41,535 bases of DNA from Pelargonium nanum (taxonomy: Eukaryota > Streptophyta > Magnoliopsida > Geraniales > Geraniaceae). This document shows positions 9,240-22,100 of the stretch, one piece after another. The stretch is from positions 1 to 41,535 of the forward strand of contig JAYMTF010000272.1 of NCBI GenBank assembly GCA_036897485.1, in the 5' to 3' direction. Made by a program: the position numbers and the translations under genes. The notes below the pieces were generated by a model. It searched no databases and had not been told where the DNA came from. It worked only from the letters and a program-made list of their open reading frames with translations. Numbering within the stretch: position 1 is the stretch's first letter; each line of letters begins with the position of its first letter.

Positions 9240-10025
9240 CTTAAACGCAAAAAAACTAATCCCAAATCTCTCTTTACAGAAGTGGAATACAGAAGGAGCG
9301 AAAAAGGGAAAAAAAGTATTTTTTTTCGTATTTTTTCAGATGAAAGAAGAAAAAAAAACGAGGAAAGAAAAAAAAAATGCTGGCGATCTAACAAGGAACC
9401 CTCGATTTCGGATAGCAAACTAAAACAACGCACCAAAAATTTCACAGAGTTTCTTGTAAACACCCTACAATCAGCTCAGGAGGGTGAGATTAATATGAAC
9501 GAGAAAGAAAAAAAAACGCCGTATTTCGAATTCCCTATACAACAAAATTGAATCGAAATTTTCTCCTTTTTTTTTTCTCGACCAATTTAAAAAAAAACTA
9601 AATCAACTTAGGGTTTGCACAATGGATCATCCCATCATATCATATGATGGCAAAACAATGAAGAATAAGAAAACAATGAAATTAGACAGATCAGTATTAC
9701 CACGAGAAAACCCTAATTTTCACGGACGGACGCAATCGACAGAGAAATAGAAAACCTCCGAGGCGAGGTTTAGTGGATAGAGATCGGAATCAATCGAAAA
9801 GGAAGCAAATTGGGGTCGGAGAAGCTGCGGGAGAGATTCGATTCGATCCGGAGAGGCGCGAGAGTCCGAGTTCCGGAGGAGAAAGAAAGTGCGAGAAAAC
9901 GCGAGAAAATGTGGAGAGAGAAAATTAGGGAAATCAAAAATTGTAGAGAGAGATTGGGAATTGGGGAAGGTAAGTAGGTAACGGCGTATTTGTCCCGATT
10001 TGGAAGGTAATCGTTAGGGTCAAAC
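9240..10025 (-). promoter_or_regulatory. 5' leader and promoter of the F-box gene (possible leader intron)
   Basis: On the minus strand a CT-rich leader starts around 9960. It contains TTAGGGTTTTCTCGTG followed by a donor-like GTAATA at about 9700. An acceptor-like GATTGTAG ends at about 9465, so an intron within the 5' UTR (roughly 9465-9700) is possible but not proven. Long A/T homopolymers at 9310-9380 and 9565-9595 lie inside this leader. No competing gene is seen. Confidence 0.4.
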
Positions 10026-10035
10026 GACACGTGTC
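10026..10035. promoter_or_regulatory. Palindromic G-box (GACACGTGTC)
   Basis: A perfect palindrome containing CACGTG, upstream of the CT-rich leader of the minus-strand F-box gene. G-boxes bind bZIP and bHLH factors (ABA, light, circadian). The position is right for a promoter element; regulation itself is inferred. Confidence 0.5.
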
Positions 10036-10066
10036 GGTTACGCCAAATGCTACTGTTTCTTCGCAT

Positions 10067-11828
10067 GTAGATATGGCGGGAGACGGAGACGGAGTCCCAG
10101 TTCCGTTACTTTTGTGCGTTACAGTTAGTTAGGGCTTGTTTGGGGTTCCACACCTTTTAAGAATTTGCTAGGAAAAGGAAATGATGTTGCTTGGCAAGTG
10201 AGTTGGGAAATTTTTTGGCCTCAAGCCAAAAGTCGCTAAAATTAGGGATAGAAATGTCATGCAACTATCATACATGTTAACCGCTTTTTGCGCGGTTACC
10301 TGAACTTTTTCTTGAACGAACTTGTTAAAGTCTGAATGTTCTAAATGTTTGCTTAAAAATCTTCTTACATATGGTGTGTGGTTACTAAAACATAGATTCA
10401 TATTACTATATAGTCACTCCACGGTTTTGTTTTAAAGTGTTTTGATGTGAGAAGATTTTATTTTTTATTTTGAACACTAGAAGATTTTTTGTTTTATTAT
10501 GACAAATTGTTTTATGACATTTAAAGTGTAAGAAGTTAGTTGGTTCAGAAAAAAAAAAGTTTATATTGTTGCGTGAATAACAGTTTAAAGTTTAAGATAG
10601 TTGCATGAAGTTAACTCTTATGATGATGTTCTTACAATGATTTAATAAAAAAACTAGCGAGCGTTGATTCAAGTACAAGATAACTTGATTTGTTTAAACA
10701 ATAAATATTGGATTCATATACTTCTTATGTTTTAAAATATGTGTCTTATTTTTATTTATTTTTTTAGAAAATGAATGATGAAAAGTTCTCTCTTTTGATC
10801 TTTAGTATCATTCACTTGACATGCATAATAGGGAAGGACCACCTTGCAAAATTTCTTCGATACTTAAGTTACATATCGTGTTATTTGTAATTTTATGCAG
10901 ATAACAATTAAAGCGAATGTGAACTCTAGTAAAAGTGGGGTATCTACATTAGTTTGCATCTCTTATCAAGACTCTACCTTTCTAATTTTGTCTAACTGAC
11001 TGCTCGAATGACTATCTTAAATTCAAGGTGAACACATAATGTTCTTCATCAATGTTTGGTGATTATTGGCCAACATGGATTTGACCAATTAGTTATTTGG
11101 ACATGATGAGATTTGTTTTATCTTTTTCCTTTTCAACATTGTTTATTACTATTTATTAGTTATTTATCAGTGTGTGATTTGATCATCAATTCATTATTTT
11201 GCTTAATTCATTGTATTAAACATTATTATGACGTTTATTAAAATAAAATAAAAACAATATTATGATGTTATTTATGATCCACACTGATAACTTATTCATT
11301 TATTTTAAATTGAGCATAAATCTTGAAAAAGGTTGATCATTAACCATAATATGTTCGTTAAATTTGGTATTCAACGGTTAAACACATGTAACATGTTACT
11401 AGGATAAAGGTCAAGCCATCTTATATATATGACTTATTTTAATCTTGATTCTCATAATAATTTGAAGAAACAAACAAGACACTATTTATAGAAGATACGA
11501 AAGAATCACATGTGATTTTGCTCCCATATATGAATTGATTTGACAAATTACCATGAATGAATGGTAACACAAGTATTATTAATGATGCATAAATTGTTGT
11601 AAATGCATTGGCTACTGAAGAGTTGACATGTATTTTAGATTCTCTCAATATTTATTGATTTGCAGGAGTAATACCGAATTTTTCTATATAAATTTTTGAC
11701 TAAGTAAGAGACCAATAGCCTACCAAATAACGTTTGAAGCAATCAAAATAATGAAGAATGAAACAAATTTACAACGACTCAAACAAACAAAATATATCTA
11801 AGAAAAAGTTGCGATTATGCACAATGCC
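10067..11828. other. Long AT-rich spacer between divergent genes
   Basis: No coding region is recognised. The start of a MITE-like end (GGGCTTGTTTGGGGTTCC, about 10132) has no clear inverted partner. The sequence is otherwise AT-rich and unstructured by eye. Confidence 0.4.
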
Positions 11829-12048
11829 ATGCCTGTGGAGAGGATGACCTCCACTTGGCTCCCAACCTCTCGCATATAGGGACACAACCCTTACCCCCAC
11901 GTGTCACCCGAGCATGCCACGCCCATGGTAGCAGCCCCATGCCCGTAGAGAGGATCATCTCCATGTCGCAATCGACCTTAACATGCATAAGCACAAAACT
12001 TGTTCTCCACGTGCCACCTAGGCTCTCCACGACCATGGACCGCCAATT
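11829..12048. repeat. GC-rich, diverged two-copy repeat (period ~110 bp)
   Basis: Two diverged copies begin at 11829 (ATGCCTGTGGAGAGGATGAC) and 11939 (ATGCCCGTAGAGAGGATCAT). Each contains a CCACGTG core with CACC or CCACCT after it, at about 11899-11910 and 12015-12030, and CCACGNCCATGG at about 11918-11927 and 12026-12039. Composition is far richer in GC than the surrounding spacer, so it may be imported sequence, for example transposon-derived. Antisense and sense open frames here show no known domain. Confidence 0.55.
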
Positions 12049-12228
12049 GGCCGTGTGATGCGACCATCTCTCCCTTCTCATCATGTCAGATCTAGTTTCA
12101 AAAGTCATCACAATATTTGTAGGTGTCTTCTCAAATTATTTTGCGACTCAAGTAAAAAAATAACGTGTGGTCGTAGAGGTCATACCGTGACTTGTTAGAC
12201 TCTCTTCGAAATTCATATAATTGGGTCA

Positions 12229-12252
12229 AAAGCCCATTTATTATTTGGGCCG
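12229..12252. promoter_or_regulatory. Site II-type motifs upstream of SRP72
   Basis: AAAGCCCAT (about 12229-12237, TGGGCT on the other strand) and TTTGGGCCG (about 12244-12252) lie some 190 bp before the SRP72 ATG. TGGGCC/T elements are bound by TCP factors and are common in plant genes of protein synthesis and targeting. Binding is inferred. Confidence 0.5.
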
Positions 12253-12438
12253 AGACTTTCTGGTTCATACCCAAACCAATGCCAAACCCGACCCGTATAC
12301 CACTTAGGAACCGAGATTGGGGAGCGGAAAATCTCCCAGCAGCCTCCTTTACTCTGTACTCTCTGTACCGTCTTCTCCTATTTTCTCACTTCTGTTTGGC
12401 TGCCGAGAAAATTCCATTTTTCGCTTTGGAGAGAAACC

Positions 12439-15400
12439 ATGGCTCCCAAAGCCAAAGACAAGCCGAAACCCTCGTCCGCTCCCTCGCAGCCTCCTCCTCC
12501 CATCGAAGATCTGTTCACATCTCTCAACAGACACATCGAGCGCTCTGAATTTGAGCAGGCCGTCAAGGTCGCAGATCAAGGTCCGTTTCATTTTTTCTTT
12601 TCGATCTTTATAACCCTAAATTATTTCGATTAGGTCTATGAGTTTAATTTAAAAATTTGTTTAATTTTGTAGTTCTCTCAATTGCTCCTGCTGATGAGGA
12701 CGCGATTCGATGCAAGGTCGTGGCATTGATCAAGGCTGACAATATTGACGATGCTTTCTCGGCAATTCAGTCTTTGAAGAATCCGCCAGCTGATTTCAGT
12801 TTTCTCAAGGTGCAAAGTGTTTTTAATCGTTTGATGTGGAATTGTATTTGCATAGCAGATTGTTATAGCAATTTTTATACAGCCTAAAAATAATTATCTG
12901 CTTGTTTAGTTGAGAACAATTTTCATAATTTAGATATGATTTTAGAATTTTATGGTGCGATTGTATTTGCATGATGGTTGGTTTGGTTCCATTAGGAGAA
13001 AAACAATGAGAATATTAGTGTTTCATGTATTTAGATTCTTTATAATGTCCCTCCCTTTTTCTTTTATAGAACCTTGTTATCTGTTTCGATGCTAAATTTG
13101 GTGAGTTCACTTAGTGTGTGGGAAGTGGGAAATTGGTTGCATTTTTGGTAGTTCATAGAATGGTTTGGATAAGCCACTTTGTAGCTCATGTTTATGATAT
13201 ATTGAGTAGTCTCATTTTTCCTTTACTTTGTATCAGCTGTACTTTTTTGCATCGCTCAACAAGTTATACTATGGTAGTTTTTTCATATAATAGATTGTTT
13301 AGATTGCATTGCTCAGTCGCACTAGGTGAAGGTCAAATAGATCATCTCTGTTTCTTTCGACTAAGATGCTTCTAAATATTACTCACTATGTCCCAAAATA
13401 AGTGTCCTGATTCATTTACATTTTTGTCCCCAAATAAGGGCATTTCTTTTTATTAAGTTAGTTATGCATGAAATTAGCAAGAGGGTCCCAGGTCCCTATA
13501 ATAAGCTAGTTTGTAGCCCTTAAGTTTGTTACAACACGTGACATGTGCATGAGTATAGAAGAAGAAATATACAACACTAACTAACTTCTCCTTATTATTT
13601 CTCAATATGTAAAGCAAGACACTTATATTTGAACGGAGGTCGGAGGGAGTACTAGACAAGATATCGGATTTGTTAATATTTCTGGTGTTGTTGCTTTGAT
13701 CGAGTTAAGAAATGTGTTGCTTAATGTGCCTGTCATCTCATATTTTTATTTCCAGCCTTCGAAATTTTATATTTGGTTGTACTCAAAGTTGTGGAAAATA
13801 CGCAATTCTCTCTGTTAAGTCACTGACTATTCTTATTCTGTTAATTCCCAAATAGGCATACTGCTTATACAGACAAAACAAATTAGATGAAGCTTTGAAG
13901 TTGGTGGGAAGCCAAGAGAGAGATTCTTCAACAATGCTGCTAGAATCTCAGATTTTGTATCGTTTAGGAAAGATGGAGGCCTGCGTGGATGTTTACCAGA
14001 AGCTTCAAAAGTCAAAGATTGATTCCATAGAGATAAACACTGTTGCCGCCTTAGTATCAGCTGGAAGAGCTTCTGAGGTAAAAGCAACAATGGATGCACT
14101 CAAGGTTAAAGCAACTAGCAGCTTTGAGTTAGCTTACAACACTGCTTGTTCTTTGATTGAGAACAAAATGTACGCAGATGCGGAAAAGCTCCTGTTGTCA
14201 GGCCAAAGGTACCTTACCCTAATTTGCTTATGAACATCAAGTATTTGCATTGCATACAGCTTTGCTTTTAGTTACATAGTTCTTTAATAACGTCATTAAT
14301 TTATATATTTCTCATTGTTTTTCTGCATACATGGATGACCTTCCTCAGACCCCACTATGGTGGTCTGAACGTCATGCATTGGGCACCCTCTTTATGAGCC
14401 CTTTGCTTTGCAAAATTTAGCATGCAAATCCTATTTTCTTGAATATCGGTTGTGACTTCTTTTTAAGATAATGAAATTTCGTATAAAATGCGAGACTTGC
14501 TACAAGAGAGCAGCTCTAGAAATCAACCCCCTCCCACGCAAAGTTTTCTTGCATGATAATGTCTTGTTATATAAAGGAAATGTTTTGTGTTTTCTTATAA
14601 GGCCATTATCTCTTATTATATATTTAATTTTGGTCTGTGCCTGTGTTGTACAATATACAAGCGACCTGAAAGATATAAGATCCTTCTGCATATTTAAAGG
14701 ACCCCCTTTCACAATGGGTAATAACATATAGTGTGTGTTACATAACTACATGTTGCTTCTCAAAAATGAAGCTCACTGTCCGAATTTAGACTATGTAAAC
14801 TACCATTCCTTTTCATTTTCCTTGCGTACCTGTTATTCTCAACCTTCTCTCAGTTTGCACCTGATTTGACCTCTGGATCTGGATTTCCTTGTCAAATTGT
14901 AAATTTTGTTACACACATAAGGGACATTGGACTTTTAGAGAGGATATGTTTAAGGAGGAATAAGCAAATCAGATTGATTGGCAGAGTCCTGTTAGAGATG
15001 TGGAATTAATGACCTGGGTGGTTATCCAATTGTTTCAATCACCGTGTAAATTAATCAACCGAGGATGAGCTTTAAACTATCAAGGTTAAGCTTAAAGATG
15101 TCAATCATGCCTACTACTTTTGGTCTGTCTTGTAAAAGTTTCAATAACCTGACATTTACAGAATTAGTTATTTCTTTATTGTCATTGTTAAATGGTGAAG
15201 AGGGATAGATATAATGTATTTTCCAATCCCAATGTTTTGGCATTATGGAGTGTAATGAGTTGGAATTCCATCCTGGATCTAAGATCATGCCTGAAAGCTA
15301 AGATGGACTTGTCAGTCATATGTTTCTTTTTAGTTTTTCAATTTGTAATTTGTCCCCGGAGATTTTTACCTTTCTACTTTTCCATTTTCTCATTTACAGA

Positions 15401-17313
15401 TGAATAATTAGCATGATACATTTTGTTGTACCTTCTACATTTGTAATTTTAGATTTTTCCTGAGTTTTAAGGCAAGTGTGTCTGAAGTATGTGCTATGAA
15501 TTTGTTCAAGTTGTATGCTTCTGACATGCATAAACTTGGGGAGTTATTCATGGTTTTGGTGTCACATTAATTCAATTGTTTTTTTTAATGCTGCAGTTAT
15601 TTGTACAAAATTGTTTTCACATTTGGAACTTCTTTTGTTGCAATTTTTATTTATTTATAGATCCAGAAGTGTGATAAAAGTCGTATATACTAATGTGCTT
15701 CTCATATGTCAGAATTGGTAAAGAAACACTAATGGAAGAAAACTTTGCTGAGGATGAGATTGAGATTGAATTGGCTCCCTTGGCTGTTCAGTTGGCATAC
15801 GTCCAGCAGGTTATATAATAATGTTTCACATATATGCTTTTCTTGGATTTATTTAAAATGACTGTTATTTAATATCGGTGATTTAAATCAACTTATTTTA
15901 TCAGCTCCTTGGACATACACAAGAGGCCAGTGAAGGTTACATAGCTATTATAAAACGAAACCCATCAGACCAGTCATCGCTTGCTGTTGCAGTCAACAAT
16001 CTTATTGCACTGAAGGGTTCAAAAGATGTATCTGATAGCCTAAAGAAGCTAGATAAGCTAAAAGAAAAGGGCAATGAAACACAGAGCTTCCAGCTTGCTC
16101 GCGACTTGAAGCTTTCTCCAAAACAAATGGAGTCAATATATGCAAATCGCGTGCTCCTGCTTCTCCACGCAAACAAGTTGGATCAGGTTTAAGATATTTA
16201 ACTCCTCTCTTGTACTGACACTTTTTATCTTTCTGATGCCAAGTTAAGTCTGCTTGCTTCTACAGCCTTTATGACTTACTTTTGTTACCTACATTGCAGG
16301 CCCGAGAACTTGTTGCTGCATTGCGTGACATGTTCAAAGACAGTGTAATGCCAATACTACTTCAAGCTGCAGTCCTGGTGAGAGAGAACAAGGCAGGGAA
16401 AGCTGAAGAGTTATTATTGGAGTATGCTACAAAGTTCCCAAACAAGTCCCGGGTCATTCTTCTTGCTAGAGCCCAGATTGCTGCGGCTGCTGGCCACCCC
16501 AGTGTTGCTGCTGACTCTCTGTCTGAGATACCCGACATCCAACACATGCCGGCTACTGTTGCTACCCTGGTGTGCCTTAAAGAGCGTGCTGGGAATATTG
16601 ATGGTGCAGCTGCGGTCCTGGACTCCGCAATCAAGTATTGGTCGAATGCCATGACCGAGGACAACAAGCTCAGTATCATTATGCAAGAGGCTGCTTCTTT
16701 CAAGCTCAGGCATGGTCGGGAAGAGGAAGCTGCTCGTCTCTACGAGGAGCTTGTGAAAAGCCAGGGAAGCATCGAGGCATTGGTTGGATTGGTAACTACA
16801 GTTGCACATGTGGACGTTGCAAAGGCGGAATCTTATGAGAAGAAACTGAAACCATTGCCGGGTTTGAAGGGGGTTGATGTGGATAGTTTAGAAAAGACTT
16901 CTGGGGCTAAGCACGTTGAAGTTGCTCCTCGTGCAACAGAAGTGATCGAGGAGGGTAAGAAGGAGAAAGCAAAGAAAAAGAGAAAGAGAAAGCCGAAGTA
17001 CCCTAAAGGGTTCGACCCTGCAAATCCCGGTCCTCCACCAGATCCAGAGCGGTGGCTCCCCAAGAGAGAGAGATCGAGTTTCAGACCCAAACGTCGGGAT
17101 AAGAGAGCAGCCAATGTGAGAGGCTCTCAAGGTGCTGTAGTTAGAGAAAAACATGATGCTAGTGCTGCAGCCACCAGCTCAAACACTTCAAATTCCAAAC
17201 CAAACCAAGCGACTACTTCCAAAGGATCCTCGCAGAATGCAGCTCCCGAGCAATCCAAGCCTTCAACCAGCTCCAAACCTTCATCCAAGTCGAGAAAAAA
17301 GTCGAGGAATTAA
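12439..17313 (+). CDS. SRP72: Signal recognition particle subunit SRP72
   Basis: Six coding exons: 12439-12580, 12673-12809, 13856-14208, 15713-15809, 15905-16186, 16300-17313. All introns are GT-AG and the phases fit, giving 674 residues, close to the ~670 of animal SRP72. The first ~550 residues are helical TPR-type repeats, with a Pro/Lys-rich start. The C-terminus has a basic KKKRKRK run followed by PKYPKGFDPANPGPPPDPER (569 onward) and RWLPKRERS, the conserved SRP72 RNA-binding motif, then a low-complexity Ser/Lys tail. SRP72 joins SRP68 on 7SL RNA in the cytosolic particle that targets ribosomes making secretory proteins to the ER. Introns 2 and 3 carry transposon remnants. The best Arabidopsis counterpart from memory is At1g67680. 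Confidence 0.95.
13382..13649. mobile_element. Stowaway-like MITE in SRP72 intron 2
   Basis: A 268-bp element between TA dinucleotides (13380-13381, 13650-13651). The left end CTCACTATGTCCCAAAATAA, continuing GTGTC, pairs with the right end, whose reverse complement begins CTCCCTCCGACCTCCG and continues to ATAAGTGTCTTG. The CTCCCTCCG start and TA target site are hallmarks of Stowaway (Tc1/mariner) MITEs. Ends are diverged, so it is not recent. It lies within an intron and does not touch splice sites. Confidence 0.75.
14330..14405. mobile_element. Possible SINE 3'-region fragment in SRP72 intron 3
   Basis: The stretch has CCTCAGACCCCACTATGGTGG, then CATGCATTGGGCACCCTCTT and TTTATGAGCCC. This resembles the body of common plant SINEs (CCCGGACCCC..., GGGCTGCCCTTT). 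No poly(A) or target duplication is clear, so it is likely a truncated fragment. Confidence 0.35.
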
Positions 17314-17328
17314 CTCGCGAGGAACTAA

Positions 17329-17853
17329 AATTTGCAGTTAAGAGCTTCTCTTGAATTTAACATTTTGTTTCACTGAGATTTTGATAGTCTTATCTTTGGT
17401 TTTGAGCTGCTTCTCCAGGTTTTGAACTAGAAAAAATGAACTTAGTTTTATTTCTCTTCAATTAACTTCAACCGGCTTCTGTCTACTTAATATTTGTTTT
17501 TGTTGCGAACTGATCGTGATTCGTGACATTAATTTGCAGTTAAGAGCTTTTCTTGAACTTAGCATTTTGTTTCACTGAGATTTTGATAGTCCGAGTTACT
17601 TCAACTCTAACTAGCTTTTGTCTATTGAATCTGTTTTTCGGTCTTAAATGTCACGACGTGAAAGTTTTCCCCTAACTTTGCCAACTGCAGTTTAGTTCGT
17701 GACAATAGTGAAACTTAATTAGTCTTATTTCTCTTTAAATGTCATGACCCGAAAGCTTTTGTCTACCAATTCTGTTTTTCGGTGTTAAATGTTATGACCC
17801 GAAAGCTTTTCCCTAACATTGCCAACCGTCCGTTGGTTCGTGACATTAGTAAA
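17329..17853. repeat. Array of interleaved direct repeats 3' of SRP72
   Basis: Segment 17329-17389 recurs at 17531-17591 with 3 mismatches in 61 (AATTTGCAGTTAAGAGCTT...TTTTGATAGTC). A second family starts AGCTTTTGTCTA at 17613 and again at 17754, period 141, sharing CTGTTTTTCGGT, TTAAATGT and TTCGTGACA. A more diverged copy lies around 17474-17530. The first copy begins 15 bp after the SRP72 stop, so part of the array is probably transcribed as 3' UTR. Confidence 0.8.
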
Positions 17854-18975
17854 AAGTGCCATTATCATTTGATGTGATTGATTCCTTTTTTTGGTAGGGC
17901 ATAAAAGCAATCTCAATTATTTATGTCTTTGCCCTAGCTTGGTTTGAGATGTGAATGTTGATATTGATGTGTAAATCTTGTGTCACATTTGAATTGGCAA
18001 AACAATGGAAACAAAGAAAAAGGTAACAAGGACAAGTCTAAAATTCAAAAATAGTTCTTTTTGTAAGCATTGTAATGCTAATCAACCAAACAACCACCAT
18101 TCACCTACCAACCATGCTTTAATTCTTGGCCTATAAGATGGATTAGACTATATTTTCCCAACAATCTCATCTAACTGCACAGCCAATAATTGCTTCCTTA
18201 TTTTGTGTATAAAACATTTACACTAAACAATGTAGACAATGTTTGAATTAAAATTGATGGGAAATGGAGTGAATTATGTTTTCATTGTCATTTTTTTAAA
18301 GTAATCGGTTAAATTATAATTTATAACGTTTGAAATGCTATTATTTGATTTACAATTCTTGATTTGCTATTTGAAATCGTACGAAATTTCTAATATTACG
18401 TAATTAGTTTATGAAATATAACATTTTAAATTTCAAATTAATTTTATGTATTCAAACACAACCTAATATAATTTATCATTGATTCCACTTAAATTATACA
18501 TATTTAAATTTTATTTCAAAACTTTTTCTTTAAAGGTTTTTTTTTTTCATTTTTAGTTAACTTGATATCAGTCTGATTCGATCTAAAACCGACTATTATT
18601 CAATTATTGTTTAGTAATAAAAATTTCTAAAATTCGATATGACATTCCAACCTAATTTGATTTTGGACCAATAAACACCCTAATATAGAGACCAATTAAA
18701 GCTTACGAATTAATAAGATATGATAAACTCGATCCAAAAGTTAGTCAAATAGAACTAAATCGAACAAAAAAAAGTATCAAATTTGGAGTGTCCGCTATTT
18801 GATATTTCGGGTCCAAATTGTCCGCTCTAGACTAAACCAAACTTTAAATTTGGGGACCACAATATATCTTGGCAACCAAAGTGCCGGCCTCGATGGCAGT
18901 CGATAAGATGATATTTTAATTATTCACAATCTTACAAGAAAAAAAAAAATTCAAATTTTTTTCAATTTCTCATAA
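17854..18975. other. AT-rich spacer between SRP72 and the oligopeptidase gene
   Basis: No gene is recognised. The last ~80 bp (CT-rich, TCTCTCTCATTCTCAGC around 18978) look like the leader of the following gene. Confidence 0.4.
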
Positions 18976-19107
18976 TTGTCTCTCTCTCATTCTCAGCGGT
19001 CAATTTTCAATTTTCTTTTTCTTTTTTCTTCCGCTACTGAGACCCCAAAAAATAAACATCAAATTTCCCTCCCAGCAGCTGGTGTTTGGCGAGCGAGAAA
19101 ACGAGTC

Positions 19108-22100
19108 ATGGAAAACGACGGAAATCGCGAGAAAATCCCCGAACGAAAGCGAAACAGAAGCGTCATCGCCGTCACCGGAACTGCTGCTCTGCTCGCTCTT
19201 GCCGTCAACCTCGCAATCACCGCTTACAATTCTCACCGGAGAAATAGGAAGAAGAAAGGTCCTCTAAAACATTTTCTTCACTACATTTCTGAATTGATTT
19301 TTGCTTGCAATCAAAGCACAATGTAGCTATGGACTACATTGACCGGTAGTTGACTTCTTATGTTTTTGTTTATTTGCTCTCTACTGTTGATGTAAGTGTT
19401 TTTGTTGTTGTTCTTACTCCAGATCTTCCAGGCTCTGATGTTTGTATTAACCTCTCGGCATCTGAGATTCTCAAGCTTGCGAACGCAATCATTGCCAAGT
19501 CAAAGGCGGTGCACGATGCTGTTGCTTCAGTTCCTCTCGACAAGGTACGCGATTCAGAAGAATCAGAACTGTTGCACATTTGAACACAAATGATGGAATT
19601 TTAGTTTCTGATACTTCAATTTGTGGGGATTATTATTGTATTCATAAAAATAGGCACTTTATGAGTTTTGTGTGAGATTTGTTTGATGTATTTGCTAAGA
19701 TAAATTAGTAGTAGACACTTTGTTACATTGAGGGGAGGGATTATAGCTTTTTTTTCTCCTCAACTAGCTTTTCCTGGCCAAAAATAGTTTACGATTTGGG
19801 AAAAAAATCATTTGGACGATTTCATTCTGAGACTAGTTGGTATATAATGGCCATTTTGCTTTATAAAGTTGTTCCTTTAATTTGTTTCAATTTGGGTAAG
19901 AATGTTAGCTTAGTTTAGAATAAGCAGGGTTTTGGTAACCTTGGCAAAAATGGGCATAGTGGTTTCTACAATTTACATTGTTTAGACATGAGGCCCTGAG
20001 CTAATTTTAGTAATGGTCAATGAAAATCTGCAGGTTTCCTATATGAAAGTTGTTTCACCTTTGGCGGAACTAGAGGCCCTACAATTTCCACTCATTCAGT
20101 CTTGTGTGTTTCCTAAGTTGGTGTCCACTTCAGATGATGTGCGTAAAGCAAGTGCAGAAGCAGAACGGAGGATAGATGCTCATGTTTTGACGTGCAGGTT
20201 TTCCTATTTCAGTTCCTTCAATCTTTACATTCTGTTCCCCTTCAAAGTTGGTTAAGTGACTTAATTGCTTGTCAGCTAGAATGCTGCCAATTCTGTATTT
20301 AACGTGGAAAGTATCAAGTCAATAATTTGCGATAGGTATAACCAAGCAAAGTGGATAACAATTGTGAACTTAGCAATAGAGTACAAGTGGCTGAGCGGTG
20401 TTTTGTATATGGATTAATGAGATAACTGTTCATTATATATATTGCATTCTAAAAAGAGTGTTATAATAACGTGTGCAATATATATAGGCAATAGAAGTCA
20501 CTGGTGTTTACGGGGAATCAAATGATACAGCTTTATTGGTGGAGCTCATGGTATAAATACTGGAAAGGATAATTTAGGAATCTGTCAAATCCTTTGAAAT
20601 GAGTTCTTGATTAATAAGGATTAAGGATGCAACTAGAAGCCAGGAAATAATACAAAGCCATTATGCTGGCGACGAGCATGGTCAACTGTAGATGAGCTTG
20701 AATTTGTTTATGGTTTGTAGTCTGTAGACAGATTCAAGTACTAGGGGGCAGTTCTGGGATGATTATGTCAGATGGGTGAAAGAACATCATGTTGTTCCAG
20801 TAAGAAGGATCCAGTTTTATAAGAAAGGTCCAGTCTAACCATATACGTAGAGGCAACTGACATAGTTAAATGCTACTGTATGATAATAATACTTTGAAAA
20901 AAAAATCCTAACTTTTCATTTGCTTTACTGAGCATTGAGTTGATGGTGAAATTATGCAAACTTATCAGAAAACGGGAAGATGTATACCGTGTCATCAAAG
21001 CTTTTGCTGCAAGGGGGGAATGGGTTAGCCCTGAAGCTAAAAGCTATGTCCTGTGCCTGGTGAGGAAATTTTATTCTGTCATATGTTGAACTTTTTACAT
21101 TTTCTCTCCAATTCATAGTCACTTTCTTGCTGGGTAGTATTTATTAATTCTTATCCATCTCAAATTCTTGTCTTTGATTAGGAACAAAATATTTCTGTCG
21201 TTGGGTATATCTAAAGTTTATTCTATGTTGAGTTCAAAATTTGATTCTTCCTAATCAGTGACAGGTGAGAGATTTTGAACGAAATGGATTGAACCTTACT
21301 ATGACCAAGAGAGAGGAAGTGCAGCGCCTGAAAGTGCAAATTGATGAGCTAAGCCTGAAATATTTAAAGAATCTCAACGACGACAATACTTTTCTTATTT
21401 TCAGTGAGGATGAGCTAGTTGGGTTACCGCCAGAATTCCTTAAGGTTTAGTGTTTATTTTCACTCTTTCAATTCTCAATCTATATTGTATCCTATAAGCA
21501 TATATTAATGGGACCTTATAGGATTGTTCCTTCCTCTTTTGCCATTAGATTCCAAGTTATTTTTTAAAATTATAATTCATATTGCTTGAAGTAGACCCAT
21601 TTGAAGACCTTCTTTTCCAATTGTTTTGCTCACAGCAATTAAATAATTCGTGCTGCTGTTTTATATTCTTCCCAAATGGAAAACTGAATTTGGAAAGTTA
21701 CGTAACTAGGCATGCACTTGTATCTGTTTAGTTTCTGAAAAAGTTGTCTGAAATTTTAATTTTACTGTGATAAGTTGCTGGAACTAGTTTGTTGACTTTG
21801 TTCTTCTGCAGAATTTAGAAAAGGTTGAAAATAGTAAATTCAAGGTCGCCATGAGAAGTCATCATGTTGCAGCAGTGCTGGAGCTCTGCAAGGTATAGTC
21901 CTGAGTTTGGTTTAATATATATCATACTTTTTGGGCCGAATTCCCTTGTTAATATTTTATTGCTGAATTTGCTGCCTTCAATATTTGTGGAGATTCTTTA
22001 CTATTAGGTTAATTTTCTGAATCATTGGATATTAAATTGTGTTGTTGAGTCAAGCAAAGTTTTTTAGGGTTACCTGTTATTTAAAAGAAAAAGGAAGAAA

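Noticed and set aside
10132..10160. GGGCTTGTTTGGGG as the left end of a MITE
   Set aside because: No inverted partner end or target duplication was found in the rest of the spacer.
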